A stretch of DNA of 64,000 nucleotides from Lophius americanus (GCA_037951165.1 JBBDHG010000015.1:5370501-5434500), one strand, 5' to 3'. Positions 13,220 through 28,498 are shown, counted from the first letter of the stretch. Made by a program: numbers and translations. The notes: generated from the letters alone by a model not told the origin.

Positions 13220-14480
13220 TTTACCTTTTTCTATGATCACGCGAGGAATGAACTGCAGAAAATCGTGAACTTCTTCTTTCGGTTATTGCCTTTAGGGGTT
13301 GCCACAGCGAATTATTTCCAGCTTGCCCACTCCTCTGCATCTTCCAATGCGTATCAACCAACTGCATGTCCTCTCTCACCACATTCAGAAACCTCCACTT
13401 TGGTTTCACCTTATTTTCCGGCCTGGCAGCTCCATCTCCAGCATCCATCTACATATAGATCCAATATTCACCCTCTTAAAATGTCCAAACCATCTCAATC
13501 TGGCCTCCCCTACTTTGTCTCCCGGGCTGTCTCTCTGGTGTAATCGTTTCTAATCATGTGCATTCTCGTCACTACCAAAGGAAGTCTTATCACCTCCAGC
13601 TCTGCCTCCTGTCTATTGTTCATAGCCGCCGTCTCTAAACCAGAGCTGCTCTTACTACTATCTTGTAAACCTCTCCCTTCACTCTTGCTCCTACTCCTCT
13701 GTCACAGACAATTCCTAAAACCCTATTCTTCATCCAATCCACCCTGCCTTCACTCGCTTCTTCACCTTTTTTGCACACTCCTCGTTGCTCTGAACAGTTG
13801 GCCCAAAGTGCTTAGACTCCTGCACCTTCTTCACCTCTACACCTTGCATCCTCTCTGTTCCACCTGCCCCCCTTTCCTTCACACTCATGTACTCTGTCTT
13901 GCTGCTACTGACCTTCATTCCTCCTCACCAGTGCATATTTCTGCCTCTCCAAGTTTTCTTTCACCTGTCTTTGCTCTCACTATAGACTCCTGCCTGATAT
14001 TATCTGTCAATCATAACATCTCCACAAGAAGGTGCTCAAGGCCGATCCTCGGTTCAGTACTATCTCTACCTTGATACCATCTGTCACTCCAACTACACAT
14101 CTCGCCCCTGTCATGCTGCTCTCACACATATGCTGTACAACTCTGACAAGCTTCTCTGTCACTCCAGACTACCTCAAGCAATACCACAATTCCTCCTTCG
14201 GCACTCTATCATTCATTTTCTTTAAATCCACAAGGACACAATGTAACTCCGTTATGCCATCGCTATACTTCTCTATCAGCACTCTGAGCAAACATCACGT
14301 CTGTAATGCTCTTTCGTGGCATTAAACCATAAAACCAAATTGTGGAAAACCAAATTGTCACCTATTCTTAACCTAGTTTCCACTCGTCTTTCCATGATCT
14401 TCATTGTGGGGCTGATCAGCTTAATACCTCCGCAGATTCTACAGCTATGAACGTCATCGTTGTTCTTGAAAAGTTGGCAC
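13220..14480 (-). repeat. RTE-like LINE, degenerate ORF2
   Basis: On the minus strand, reading down from 14480: RGIKLISPTMKIMERRVE, then GFMPRKSITDVMF, then LHCVLVDLKKMNDRVPKEEL (reverse-transcriptase palm), MKVSSSKTEYMSVKERG, and finally RFLNVVREDMQLV. Order and spacing fit a LINE reverse transcriptase; multiple stops and frameshifts show it is dead. Confidence 0.85.
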
Positions 14481-14484
14481 CAGT

Positions 14485-16571
14485 AAACTCACATTCTCAT
14501 TAAATATTCCACTAGCGTCACTCTTAGACGTCTCCATAGCTGCATAAGTATATCATTATGACCAACGATCCCTGTCCCTAACTATACGTGTTTTTGGATT
14601 TAGTATCTTAATACAGTATGTTAAGGAGAGGAAGTAACTGATAGGTCAAATAGGGGATGTTGTTCTGCAAAAAATTCTACCGAACATTGGCATGTTGTTC
14701 ACACCTTCAACCCTCTCAGGAGACTAAGGAGGCATTGGTGCCAATTTCTACCAAGATTTTGCTATTTTTTTGTTGTGAAAAAAAACAACTTATTTTAAGT
14801 TACAACTTAATGTTGCATTCTCAGACTGAAGGTTTGATTCAAGCTCCCCCCTAGTGGACATATGTGGTATTTTACAGCCAAACCCCTCTCAGCGGTCAAA
14901 ATCCCATTTTAGCAAAGTTTGAGTACATTGGCTCTCCGAGCGAGGCTTGACTTGAAATAACATTTGATAGAACAAGGTTTAATAATTCAAGCAATTCTAG
15001 TATAAAAGGGTCCACAAAGCTAAGAAAGAGAATTTTATTTGACATCATTTTATTTCTTTTCAGAATCGTCATTTGTGTGTCAACTTTCTCCAATGACAGC
15101 AGAGGCTGGTGGAATGCCCACAGTTTCTCACTTATGATAAAGGACAAAACTGAAACGGATATTACTGGCACAAAAATGTCAGGTGGTATTAAAATGGTTT
15201 CATAGCAGCGATATTAACTGTATTGCACTAGCAGCTTTTTAGCAGAATGCTAAACATCGTCTTAAAAACTGTGATACTTCATTTAAAGCAGCATTGATAA
15301 AGTGCTAAGTCTATGCTTCTCTAGCTGGAAGGCAAACAAAATCATGCTTGGCATCTGATGCAAAAAAAATACAGACATATGCAGTCCCATTAATTCCATT
15401 AAAAACTGACATATCATCGGTCAAAGACAGTCCTTATTTTACATCAATATTCTAATGCTTCCCTATTGATTTAGTTTGCAAGGCCTACAAGGTAAGCAGA
15501 AGTTGGAACATACAGTAGGCACATAAATGCTCCACACTTTCCAAATTCAATACTAGCAAACCTGGAAATCTCAAGGAAAAGCAAAGTTCAGATTTCAACT
15601 GACTGACAGTCAAACATGAGATGTCCCATTTCAATACATTTCAAGGCCTAACAGCATATTGAAAATAAATTCTTTAGCTCTGGTGGACATAACTGGTTTA
15701 TCCCTGGTGTCTTAAGTACCCCAGAACTTGGGGCCCAAAGGAGCAACGTGATGTGGTGATATGGTGATATGGAAATATCTCCCTCTAACATTTGAAATAC
15801 AACTGGCAAAGTGGAAGACCTGGAACTCTATATAGAAGCCTTCTGAAATCGCCAGTCCAATAAAGCATCTGTGGCAAGTGCTACATCTTCTCCTGAAAAA
15901 CATCCTTGTTCCAACAAGTCATTTACAAAATAAGCACACCCAGACTGAAAGTTCTATCTGCTGTCCTGAGGTCAGTGATCACTTATCTCCATAAACCATA
16001 AACTATACGCTCTAGACCTAGGATGACCCTAGTTGAGCATTTTTAAGGAGTTAATAACTGCCCTGAGTTCAGCCATGACATATCTGTTATTCAAGCCAAC
16101 AGAACCAACAAATAAAGGACGCCGTTCAATACCTCACAACTGACGATAAACTCATTAAAGCAACTGAGGACCAAAGCAACTGAAAAATGCCAGAGGACCT
16201 CATCTTTTCTGGCATCGATGAGCTATCAGGCCATACCTCTGCCTGCTGACGGACTGACGGTGAAGCACTTGCTAACAAAGCAGCGGATATTGCAACAGCA
16301 AAAAAGGGCCACAAACATCCCAGACCTATAGTCCCAAATTTTGAACACTAAAAGCCAGGAACAAGTTAAGAGCTAGTTTAGAAACAGTTGAAAGAGCTGG
16401 AAGGAAGGGATTTTGGACAGGTGAAAAATGTCTCTTCCTTATGATGAAGCGATGCCTACATGAAAAAAGAAACTTGTCTTCTCTGTCAATAAACTGTAAA
16501 CCGTAAGTAAATGTTCCAAAAAACACTTCTTGAGATTGAATGTGAACCACATAACTATCATTCTTGGAGTG
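14485..16571. other. gene-free stretch below the abca4 3' end
   Basis: No exon recognised. A short similarity between about 15714-15745 and 16572-16600 (TACCCCA, GGACCA-like) hints at a local repeat. Otherwise unassigned. Confidence 0.4.
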
Positions 16572-16718
16572 TTTAATACCCCAAAACTGGTGCCACAGAG
16601 GATGTTCAGGATCTGTCATCAAACCATCTGGTCACATTCATCCATATGTTGACTTCCTTTAACATGGTGGTGGCTCCTGGCAAAGAAGCCAGAAAACAAG
16701 CTGAGTCTCCACGCTGAG
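16572..16718 (-). other. abca4: possible abca4 3' UTR
   Basis: The sequence from the stop down to an ATTAAA hexamer (gene strand; 16572-16577) that is followed by a T/G-rich stretch. No AATAAA occurs on the gene strand until near 15.0 kb. The 3' end is inferred from the hexamer only. Confidence 0.3.
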
Positions 16719-16850
16719 TTACTTGAGCTTCGCTTCCCCCAAAGACTTTGTGGGCGTGTTTCCAAAACATCGCTGCGGCCCTGCAGCTTTGGGATGCAGC
16801 ACGATTGTGTTGTCTTCTCTTGACTGCTGTTTGGCAAAATTCACAAAAAC
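16719..16850 (-). CDS. abca4: abca4 exon 49 (C-terminus and stop)
   Basis: Residues 2262-2304 plus TAA. VFVNFAKQQ and HPKAAG match human ABCA4. The last 20 or so residues do not, and run to a stop without the human-type junction to a tiny exon 50. The stop lies inside CAA|GTAACT, which could itself be a donor, so the terminus may be longer in another isoform. Confidence 0.88.
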   Translation of the reverse strand, partial: VFVNFAKQQSREDNTIVLHPKAAGPQRCFGNTPTKSLGEAKLK

Positions 16851-19800
16851 CTGCAGGGAGATAGGAATATTAGAATAACATGTTGAACCAAAGAGGCTTC
16901 TCAATGCACACAGTAAAAAGGAGAGACTGAAAAATTGTGTATTAAGATTTGTTTGTTTTCACACGTCCAAATCATCTCAATCTGGCCTCTCTTAATTTGT
17001 CTCTAAGATGTCTATGCTCCCATTAGGCAACATCATCAGTTAACATAGGTTTATCATCTACAGCTGTTCATATGATAACATACTTTACATTTTAATATAA
17101 TAAAACCTGATAGTCTTCACTCACACTTTATTTCTGTCTGTTTGTGTTAAATCTTGATTCTTAATATTTTAATCGAAAGCACTTTGAGCTGTATCAATGC
17201 ATAAAGGGTTGTATGCAAATTAAGATACTATAATTACCATTAAATAAAATTAGTGGAAGTGGTAAAAGTTAACCAATGGGAATGTCATCAGTTTTGGTCA
17301 GAAAGAAGTATATAAAACTTTGACCTGGTGGTGGCGCTACCAGGTAGGTGGTCTTGATTTTTTTGGCTGATCGATACATTTTCCTTCGCTTTTTCACCTG
17401 ATCGAGAGTAGTCTGTGACACCGAGTAATCTTCTATATTGAGCTTGTCTTTGTTGGCCAGAACCATCTGAAAGATCCGGGCCAGGCAGGAGGAGGAGATC
17501 TTGTACTGGAGGGTGTTGTAGTGTTTCTCTCTCTGGATGCAACCAGGAAACGTGTTCTCCATGAAGGCTTCAGCCGGGTTCAAGTCCGGCGCAGAGCCGG
17601 CCTTAGCTGCCCTGATCTTCATGGTTACTACATAGCCATCACCGAACCTGTGTTCACGCAAATGCAATAATTAGATTTTGTACTCTTTGTTTGTGCATGA
17701 TAAGACTTTTGGCCCAAATAGATTAAATTAAAAGACTGACTTGTATTTGAGATGCTGAGTGGTTCCCAAACACTTAAACGATCCATTAACCATAATTGCT
17801 AAGCGGGTGCAGAGCGCCTCACATTCCTCCATACTGTAAAAACAGATTTATTTAGTTAGAAAAATTTCTAACTAAATATGTGCGAAGACCCACAGCAGCT
17901 AGTCTACCTGTGGGAGGTGAGGACCACCGCTCGTCTGTCCTGAATGACACTCATAATGGAGTTCCACAGGAAGCGTCGGGAGAGAGGGTCCATACCTGTA
18001 GTGGGCTCATCCTAATCCACAATATAAATCCATTACCACTTAATAAAACCATGATGTTCTATTCTAAAGTTCTGCTATTAGTCTCACCAGTAGCACAAGC
18101 ACAGGACATCCTATCATGGCAATGGCTGTGGAGAGTTTCCTCTTGTTACCTCCACTGTAGGTCCCAGCACTCCGGCCTGCATCCTCGGACAAACCCAGTT
18201 TCTGGATGGCCCAGTCTGCAACCTGAGCTCCAAGAGGATAAATGTCTTAAGTCAGACAAACTTCAGTAGAACGTGATCCTTCATGCCTCTTTAGGGACAT
18301 TTTTATCTAAATGCTTTTGATTGTTTTTCTTCTCATAATTCTGGCTTTGATAATGGAATTATTTGCTTTAGTTTTGGACAGGTCGTGTTTTTTGGGGGGA
18401 TTTGTTATCTTAACCTCATATCCTACATTGTATAGACTAGATCAAAAAGGAAATTTTTGATGGCACAAGCATCAGAGAAAAAAACTCATGTATTCCACAA
18501 TGTTAGGCTTTCATTCTGGTATCTTAACATAAAAATTTCTCTTTCAACATTTTCCAAACTAGAAAAATATATTTAAAAAAACAGACATCTGTCATCTTGT
18601 CCAGGGTGAACCCAATCTCTCGCCCACAGTCAACTGGGATAATAATGGACGGTTAATAGTTAATAAAAGAAAATTATATGAATATGAATGAAGAATGATA
18701 ATAAATAGTGCAATAATATTGAATTGTATAATAATAAATGTAATGCTATAGAGTACTGTAGTGCAGTTAGTAGTAGTAGTAGACCACAGTCCGACTATGG
18801 TCTGAAATGGAATAATGCATGTGTTCATATGAATGTCATGTACCAGAGGATCATATCTCTTCTATAGTTATACCCTGATAATATATAATTAAGCTATAAC
18901 ATCATATTTTACTTAAATCTTTATCATGTTTATACTATATGATAAAAAAAAATTATATTCAAATAAACAAATGCCATATTCATCATTTTAACGTGGTGCT
19001 TTTTTCTTTCACCCTGCTGATGTCAGACTCTGGAACTCCTCGGAGGCGGGCATAGAGGTGTAGATGTTCTCTGCCTGTGAGAAGTTCGTCTATAGCATCA
19101 AACTGGGGGCAGTATCCCATGTTTTGATGAACGTCCAGGATGTGGGTCAAAACACTGAAGGGTTAGGGGGAAAGCAGGTGAATCCGAATGCTGATCAAAC
19201 ACTCAATGTTCTATTTGTACAAACATATTATCACGAACCAATGCCCTGCGACGGAAGCCTCTCCCGACGTGACGTCAATATCCCCTGTCAGCATCTTAAA
19301 GGTGGTGGTCTTTCCCGCTCCGTTGACCCCAAGAAGTCCGAAGCACTACGCAGAGGATGGAGAGATGAAGCATCATGAGTGGAGAGTAAAGTGAGCAGAA
19401 TGTTTCTGTGGAGTAACAGAACACACACCTCTCCAGGTGATACTCCAACACAGATTCTGTCCACCGCTGGGTTGATGGTTCCTTTGTAGATCTGGTAACA
19501 CAAAGGAAGAATCTTTTACTAGACTATCACCTGAAGAACAGATCTAGGGTCAGAAGATTTCTCCGCAGGATTTAGAAAAACACTCAGGTCCATTGTGAAC
19601 CATCCGGACCCCCTGGGGTCATCTTTGGTAGGTTTACTTTCTGTCCCCTTAGCCAAAGCTAGATCTGGAGAAGCTGTTCAGTTTCTAAGCTCCACATATC
19701 TGGAATAAACTCCCAGTCACCTGCAGGTGTACATATCTCACCTTGGACAGGTCTCGGATGGATAGAATGTCATTGGTGTTTTCACTCTTACAGATTCTCT

Positions 19801-22800
19801 TTCTTTCCTCGGCCACGTCTAAATCTTCGTCCAAAACAGCAGGCTTTGGGCTGTCAGATATCCTGCCCGTTGAAGAATGCACAGATCAGCATTTTATTAT
19901 ACACATTATATTATTCAAAGTGTGATGAGTAAGTACATTTAATGTAAAGTCTTACCAGTGATCCAGGAAGAAGCGATACTGGAAGAAAATGTTGAGGATG
20001 AAATAAACAAATCCTTCCACAGCCATGAAGAACAGGTTCTTCCCTATGAAGTTCCAGTTGTACGGGTCTGGACTGTAGTCCTCACCTGACAAAAGACATC
20101 CTTCATGTTTAAATAAAAAATATAGGTTTATCTTCGGTGGCTGTCTTTAGATCCTCATTATCTAATAGTTTGCTCTTTCAAAATGTAAAATGTGTTCTGC
20201 ACTATTACAGCGTCTGTTGCAGAGCATCACACAGGGTCTGAAGCAGTCACTCCAAAGACTGGGCTGGACCCCCTGGGTCACAGAATTCTTTTGAACCGCC
20301 GAATAAAATTGCTTCCAAAGTTTTCAAATTTGTATCTGCAGTGCCCTTGGAGTCACTTGAGAGCTCGTCGGTCATCTACTATACTTCTTGATTTCTGCCA
20401 CTTTGTTGCCGCAGAGAAGGAAAAGTAAGAGCGCTTATTTTGTTTAATGTATAAAGTGAGCCTACATTCTGTTAGATTTATTTGGAAAAGGGAAAAGTCT
20501 TATCGCCACCGAAATTCACTTTTTGCCTTAGTTAAAAAATAACCAGAATGTTTACATGGACGGGTTCAAGATGGTGGTGGGACTCCATCCAAGACATGCT
20601 CTGAGCCTCTTCTGTCTGCTATGGTAATGGATAGACTGATAAATGAGGTCAGTCAGGAGAAGAAGAAAAAAGTAGGCGTTTCTGGAAGTGTTGAAAGAAG
20701 ACGTTCAGTTACTTATTGTTACAGATACGTATGTGAATATATCTTCTGTCATAGTACATCTTAAATACATTAAAGACTGCAGATTCTGCAAAGTCATTGA
20801 TAATTAGTCTGAACTTGGTACCAGCTCTGCCTATAGCATGTGTTTTAATCAGATGGAGTTGATGGGGTCTTACCAAAGCGAGTGTAGATGTCAGTCATAG
20901 CCTGGTTCATGGCCAAGTCACTCAGACCTCGGCCCAGGCAGTAATGGGGGAAGATGAGCAGCATAGACTTCAGGTACTGGTTGAACTTGTACAGAGTCTA
21001 GACAGATATCCAACACATGTAAATTGCAGTGGTATAGAAGATGCAACTAGGGTGCAGGGAGACAAATCCCTATGGTCTTACTGTGGTGGCTTCAAAAAGG
21101 TCCAGGATGAAGGTGATGGCAGTGCTGTTGATGCCAATGAAGAGGTTGATGCACGACAAAGAGACGTAGGCGGTGCTCGGGACGCTGAATAAGAAGGACA
21201 TGGGGTACATCATGGGTGTCACAGACCATCTATGAGAGAGAGATAAAAAAAAAAGAATAATAAGAAAGAATAATTAAAGACTAAATGTAATACTACAGAC
21301 CAATGGTCCATTTTCTGTAACCGGTTATCCTGGGCACTGGTCACCAATTCATCTAAAACCAGAGTATACAGAGGAAACCGCAACAAACATGGGAGAATAT
21401 AGACACTACCGGTAGATTTGAACCCCGAACGTTCTTGAAATGAGACTACAGAGCTATTTAAGAAAACTCATTCTGTCCAAGCAGACAGCACCCACAAGTA
21501 GAGGGTGACATTGTGACATGGTGATTGGGTTAGTTAGGTGAGGCTTGATATGTCAAGTGAAGGACGCGGCAAGAGGTACTGCCAAAGTACCTTAAGCACA
21601 TCAGCTCCATTTCCTGATTCTACTGGGGATGTGCTAGTAACTCAATTGTATAGGTCTTTAAATTAGGTAAAAGATCCAGATTCTCTGCTGGAAAAATGAT
21701 GGACTGCCCTCTGCAGGTGGAGGGTTAGTTGCTGCCTCAAAGCCACAAAGGAGTTTAAGTATCATGGAGTCTTGTTCAATTTAAGTTCAGCATCGTCTGA
21801 AATGAGGGCATTGTAAGAGCTGAGTCGTAAGGCAAAGCTCTCAATTTATCAGTTGATCCAACCATCACATTGGTCATGGTCTCTGGGTAGACACCAAATG
21901 GCTCCGGTCAAGCTAGTGTGATGGCCTTCCTTTGTATGGGGGCTATGCTCAACCTTAGACATAAGGTGAGGATCTCAGGCATCCTCCCGTTGGAGGTCTA
22001 CCTGTGTGAGGTGGGATTACATCACACAGGAGGTGATGGATCCTATCCATCAGGGACAGGATCCCCAAGGATTGGGCACGCCAGATCGTCAGTCCTAACC
22101 ACAGGGGGAAGTGGAGCACCTCTCATGTTTCCCTCAGGATAGCTGGAGCTCAGAGTCTCACAGTTTTAGTTGGTAAAGCCAATAATTCTTTGCACTGAAA
22201 ATATCTCAACCTATTGTCAAAATTTGAAATTTTCTTCATATGGAGATAATCTTGTTGGTTTATTTAGTCTAATTAGTGACTCATATAATTATTGAACTCA
22301 AAATGCTAACAAGGAGATACGTGTCAGTCAGAACCTACCCATACAGCATGAGCAGTGCAATAAGTGGCTGGAGGCTGGTTGGAGAAGTGTAGCATCTCTT
22401 ATCAAAAAAGATGAAGATTTCCACCACCAGTGCTGCACTGATGGAGTAATTCACCTGGTGGAGTAACACAGACACAGGAGATGAAAGTTCCTTCAGAACT
22501 ATATCAGGATTCGAAGACATGTTGTTACTTCAGGAATACGATACCATGTCCCAGAGGAAATTGGCCATCCAGTAGACCAACGGACTGACACCGCTGACAA
22601 ACTGCAGGTGTTTGGCCTGGGTGACCCTCTCCTGGATCAAATATAGGACAAAGCTGGCCGGAACGAAGGACATGGCAAAGATGACACAAATTGCCACCAC
22701 TGCGTCCACAGAGGTAGTCAGGCTGAGAGGAGGACAGAAGATAGTCATCAGCCTAAATGTAAGATATCTTCTCCGGAGGTGTGGAGGTGGATCTTGACTA

Positions 22801-25800
22801 AAGCCATAGAGAGCTGAAACTACACGCATGCATTTGACAGGAAAAACCTACACTGTGGTCTCAGAGAGCTGGTCTTTGGTGAGGTTCAGAGGATGGTTGA
22901 TGGCGGTGATTCCGTATTCATCCAGACGAGCTCCTTTGGGCAGATTCACCCGCAGGATGGCGTTGTTGGCCACATTCATGAAAGAAACCATGGAATGCCA
23001 ACCCTTGTTGTTGTACCACACCTGTGGAAAGGGAGAGAATTATACATGGATATACTCCAATCAGCCATAAAATTAAAACCACTTATCTAATACTGCGCAG
23101 GTTCATCAAGAGAGGTTTTGGCTGTCACTGAACGTTCTCCAATTAGTGCTGCAGGTAGCTCTTCAGTCATGACACTGTCTCTGGCTCACCAGTTGTACTT
23201 CATCAGACCATTTTTATAGGCACTAACCCCTCCTGTACATGTACATTTTCCTGCTTCCAACATCAACTTCAGGGCAAAATGTTCAATTTCTTCCTAATCT
23301 AACTTACGACTTACAGGTGCCATGGTAACAAGATAATGAATGTTATTTATTTATATAAGTGGTTATAAGGCTACGGCTGATAGGTTTGCTCCATTGAAAG
23401 CTTTGAGTCATTAAAAGTGTGATTCGGTGTCTATTACTGAACGTACAGAGCCTAGGAGGCATCATGGATGTCAAAAAAGTTTCCTAAACCTTTGCATATT
23501 AGTAAGTCTGCAGGGGACATGGGTTATACGTAAAACATGCTATATATGTGTAATATTATAATATATGATTTTTATTAATATATAAAATATCACATTATCA
23601 CTTCTTTATCGTATAGTACAACTAGTCAAAATGAAGATAAAAAGTACTGATACGTGTTATTATTATGCTCGTTTTAATGTTGTTGTAATGTTGTTGTTTT
23701 CATCCATATCTCTTCCCTGGCTTTATATGAACAACATATAATAATGTATCAAAATAAATGTTATTACTAATGATAACTTGTCCCATAATGAATTCATAAA
23801 AAAAAATTTTAAAAAACAATCGAGTGGATTGAATAATTTTCATTTATTATGCAAAAATCTTGAAAATCTATTAACATTTGATAGTTAATGTCAGCACTGA
23901 CGTTAGTTAAATGCATTTAGTCAATAAAGTGTAAAATTATACTAATATATCATATATATAATTATAATATATAATTATGGCACTAACAGACGTCCTCCAA
24001 CAGCTTATGAGCGTAGCCTGACGAAGTGACACACAACGAGTTAAAATTGATTACTGTGTTATGGGATGTTGCATCTGAGGTATATTGGACCAACCTTGAC
24101 ATTGTTTGGAGTCTCCATATATCTGAGGAACGTCCCGATGTCCTCCAGAGTTTGTTTGGAGTGTTTGCCCTGTGACCCAAAGTTCACCTGATTATGACAG
24201 ACTACTAAATGGCGAGGTGATGAGCTCACAAACACTGAAACATAAGTCGTAATGTTTGAGCAAGTCATACCCCGGTAACGTTGAGCAGTCGTCCCAGCTG
24301 TGCTGCTAAGTCCTGGAGCGTCTTTGGCTGCAGCATTAAAACAGGAAGTTGTCCACCGACGGATATACCTCCATACCTGGTCGCCACGTAGAACACTCCG
24401 GTAAAACCTCTCTCTAAAACCTATAGCCTATAAACTGATCTGTATCTAATATCTATAACAGATGTTTTACTTATATCTATGTATGTAATTAAAAGACTTC
24501 AAAATGTTTAAGTAGAGCTAGTTAAACCTAATGCACTACAAAAGTGTTATTACCTTTGTTCATTCACCCAGTATTTGCTCTTCAAGCTGGAAGGAGATAA
24601 ATATTTCAACTAAAAAGATTCTTCAATGACTTGATTCCACATTGTGAACATATTTGTAACATGTGAACATCTTGTACACTATAAATCTTCACTGCAGCAG
24701 AATGTTTTCAATGTATGTCATCATTATAATGTGTAAACATAGAATCTTTAAAATGAAATAATGATAAATGGTAATTAATGCATTTAATAGAAGTATTTTT
24801 TTTTAATGTTTTTGTTTATCTGCCTGGCTGTATGTCGAATCCCTCAAAATGTTCATAAAGGTTATATGACATGATAAAAATAAATCACTATAAATATAAT
24901 AAAATACTTTAAAGACAAGTTAAAACTAATAAATACAAAAGTAATAATAAAGTAGAGATAGTGATGACAAACAATAAAATGTGAATAAATAAGAGTAAAT
25001 ACTAAAACCATTAGAAATGCCAGAATGAGTAGATGGTTTTTAATTTACGTTTTAAAATATCAATGGTTTCTGCTCTTCTCAAATTCTCTGGAACAATGTT
25101 CCAGCAGTTTGGAGTGTAACTATTGAAAGTTAGATCACCAAATGTTCTAATTCTGCTCCGAGGAACAGCTAAAGGAGAATAGCCATGGGGATCGTGCTGC
25201 ACAGTCTGTCTTTTGATTGGTTGTTAAGGATCGTATACCTGGTTCTGATGAGACTGGGGTAGGTCTTCACCAGATAGTCCGAGATGTTCCTGCCTGTTAG
25301 GTCCATGATAACATCTCCTGTTGACTGGATCCTCTGGTGCACAAAACAGCAGACAATAGGGGCACAATGAAGTGTAGATTTATTGTCAATTTTCAATACG
25401 ATTAAATGAACCCAACCTACCTGTGGAGGTGGGAGACCTCCAGCCCCCTCTGGACACACAGGGAGCATGGTGAGCTTCTTGGCTGTGCTGCACTGACAGT
25501 CTGGAGATGGTCTGAGGGAGCTCCAGTCTGGACCAGCCAGTACGTCTATGAGGACGGGGTTCACCAGGGGCATCTCCCACTCTGTGGTGAGGTTGTTACA
25601 CGGGAAGTCTCTGCAAATGAGACACATAAACTCACACAGAACCACACAGGTGGAGGACAGGTGATGTCAATATTTGAAGGAGACTCACTCTAGAGGTTCA
25701 TCCAGCATGCAGCGAGTCCCGAAGCCGGGCCGGTCCAACAGCACCTCGCCAAAGTACCTCATCTGGGCGTCCATGGGGCGCTCGTTACTGCATCAGAAAC

Positions 25801-28466
25801 AATAATATTAAAACACGTTGCTCAAAAAACAAATCAGACTGCGCCCTGGAAAATATATAGAATCACAATAAAAACTGTAGAAGACCATGGAATTTTAAAA
25901 TAAACAAATCTGAGATTATAATTATTATTTACTTTTATTAATAATATTATTAATATATTTAAATTCATAATTTTGGACAAGATATCATTTTTTATCACTT
26001 TAATTTAAGTTGATTTAATTATATCAAATCATTATTAATTGGAAGATTGTTTAATGTTATTTATAGTTTATTCATATTTCTATTCACTTTTCATTAGTAT
26101 ATTTTTTATAATTTAAATATTACAATTAAAATGTATTATTATTTTTAGTATTTAATAGAATGTTAATTAAATTAATTGAATTATTAATGTATTACATTAT
26201 TTTGAAAATTATTAATCTTTATTAAGAAACGATACATTTCTTTTTCATTTTGTCAACATTTTATTATATCAATTATTTCAATGTAAAATGAGTCTTGTTT
26301 TATTATTCATCTAATTAATTTTGATCATACATTCATATTCATTTAATTATAAATGTTAAGATAATTCAATCTAATTTATTATTTTTTATGTAATCCTTAT
26401 TTAATTTGAAATGTGAAATCAACCATTTGAAGCAAAGATTCCAGAATGAAAGCCTAACTACATAGAATGCATCATTTTTTTCTCCGTTTTAATGCATTTC
26501 ACTGGGGACATTTTTGTCCTTAACATGCAGTGAGGATAAATCTTTCTTACACAGTTTATTATTGACATATTATAGAATCTCAGACTAAATGAAAAAATCC
26601 CCCTTAAATAGATGCACAGCGTTTCCTAAACACAAACCAATTGCATAATCGCAGTTTAAGTTTTCAGAAAAAAGAAATTAAAAAGTCAAAAATGATCCTA
26701 GTTATGATAAAGAATCACCTGAAAAAGGTGTACTGTCTCCCGTACATCCAGGGACTTAGGGTCAGACTCGGATATTCTCCGAAAGGTGGAACAATGAGAG
26801 TGAACGTCAGAGCAAGGAAAACAAAACTAGCCGGCAGAACAATCTGCAAAAGACACAGAAATAAATGCAGCTTAGAAGTCAGACTAAATACGTGTATCAA
26901 TCGATTGATTGAGTATAGTCGGGTTACCTGTGCGAAGAAATCTTTGTAAGAGCGAGTCGTGTGATGCAACCTCTTGATCAGGAGAGCAAAGAATTGTTTG
27001 ATGGTCAGCCATGGGCCTCCAACTTGGTAGGACCCCCTGCCGGGATTGCCTTCTGGCACATCACAAAGACCCTGACCATCGGGTTGCAGCCCCCCATCTG
27101 TGTCTGAGATAAATAGCTCAAGTCAAATCACACACTGGGACTTATTTATAGCAACTAGCCAGCAAAGCCAAGCATGATCAGTCCTCTGACGACTGATCAG
27201 AAAGCATCAACCAGTAAAGCTTTACAACCCTACAAAAGAAATCTTTACCCAGAGCTAAGGAAAAATCATTTTGCTAATATAGAGTTTCAAGAAGGGATTT
27301 TCACTCTGGGGTGGGAGGTCGGTACCTCCACCTCTCCAGGTTTCCCTCCGCTTGCTCCCGCTCTCACAACAGATCACAATGTCATTCTCCAAAATCAGTG
27401 AACATGGAGACTCCAGCTTGACGTCATCTGTCAGCCTGTCAATCATCAAACAAGCAGTGGCTCAGAGCCGATTGTTGATGTAGTCCCACCTCCACTTTGA
27501 ACCCTCTCATTCGCTCCTACTACACACCTCACTAATGTCACGATGCTCTCCTGGAACTCCATTTCTACAATAAATAAATTAACATCAGCACAAAAAAGTG
27601 CAAAAGCTGCAAGATTGTGTGTTTGATGGAGCTAATGCTAAAGCTAAGAGACCATTTGTGGATTCACTGAGAAAATTCAAACCTATTCTATTGGTAAGGG
27701 ATTTGAAGCTTTAAGATTTGAAGTTTTAAGTCATAATGCGAAAAACGAATAATAGAATTGTCTTCTATTGGAGAAGACAATTTTAAAAAAGTAATACTTG
27801 TAGAAAAATTTAAAAATCAAATTCTTAATTCCAGCTTACCGCCACCAAACTTTTCGGGGTTAGGGTTCAAGTTCAGTCTTTACGGTGGTAGGGTAGATGA
27901 GGGTTAAAGACTGTTAGAAAAATATGGTTAAACTTAGGATATAACAGTATATGGGGAAACTCATGCAACAGCTGTAAATATGAGGCTTCGGCCAAGAGCC
28001 AGCTAGCTTAGTTTAGCTTAGCTTGGCACAAAAACTGTAGCCTGACTCTATCCTATGAAAAAACACCAGTCAGCAGCTCTAAAGCTCACTATTTTATAAT
28101 AGTGAGCTTATTTATATAATACCTTTTTTATTTCTGTGAATCTCTTTAATATAGCTGTCCATTGATGCAAACTGGTGTAAAGTATGTGATGTATTATATA
28201 GCATTGTCTGTGTGGGTACAGTTTTTTAGTCGAGAGCAATGCGTTTGGTTCTCGCCCTCTGGTTAAATATAGGAAAACATGTTAATTAGAACCCTTTATA
28301 ACTCAGTAGACAGATTTTGACACTTTTTCACAGAACCACACTAGCTGTGACTTATTCCCTTAAGGTCTCAGTTGACCCTACTATCTTTTTTCAATGAAGG
28401 TTGGAAATATTCCATATCATATTTATATATATTTTGTTTAGATACATAAAATTATTTTTCCTCCAG

Positions 28467-28498
<32 letters not shown>

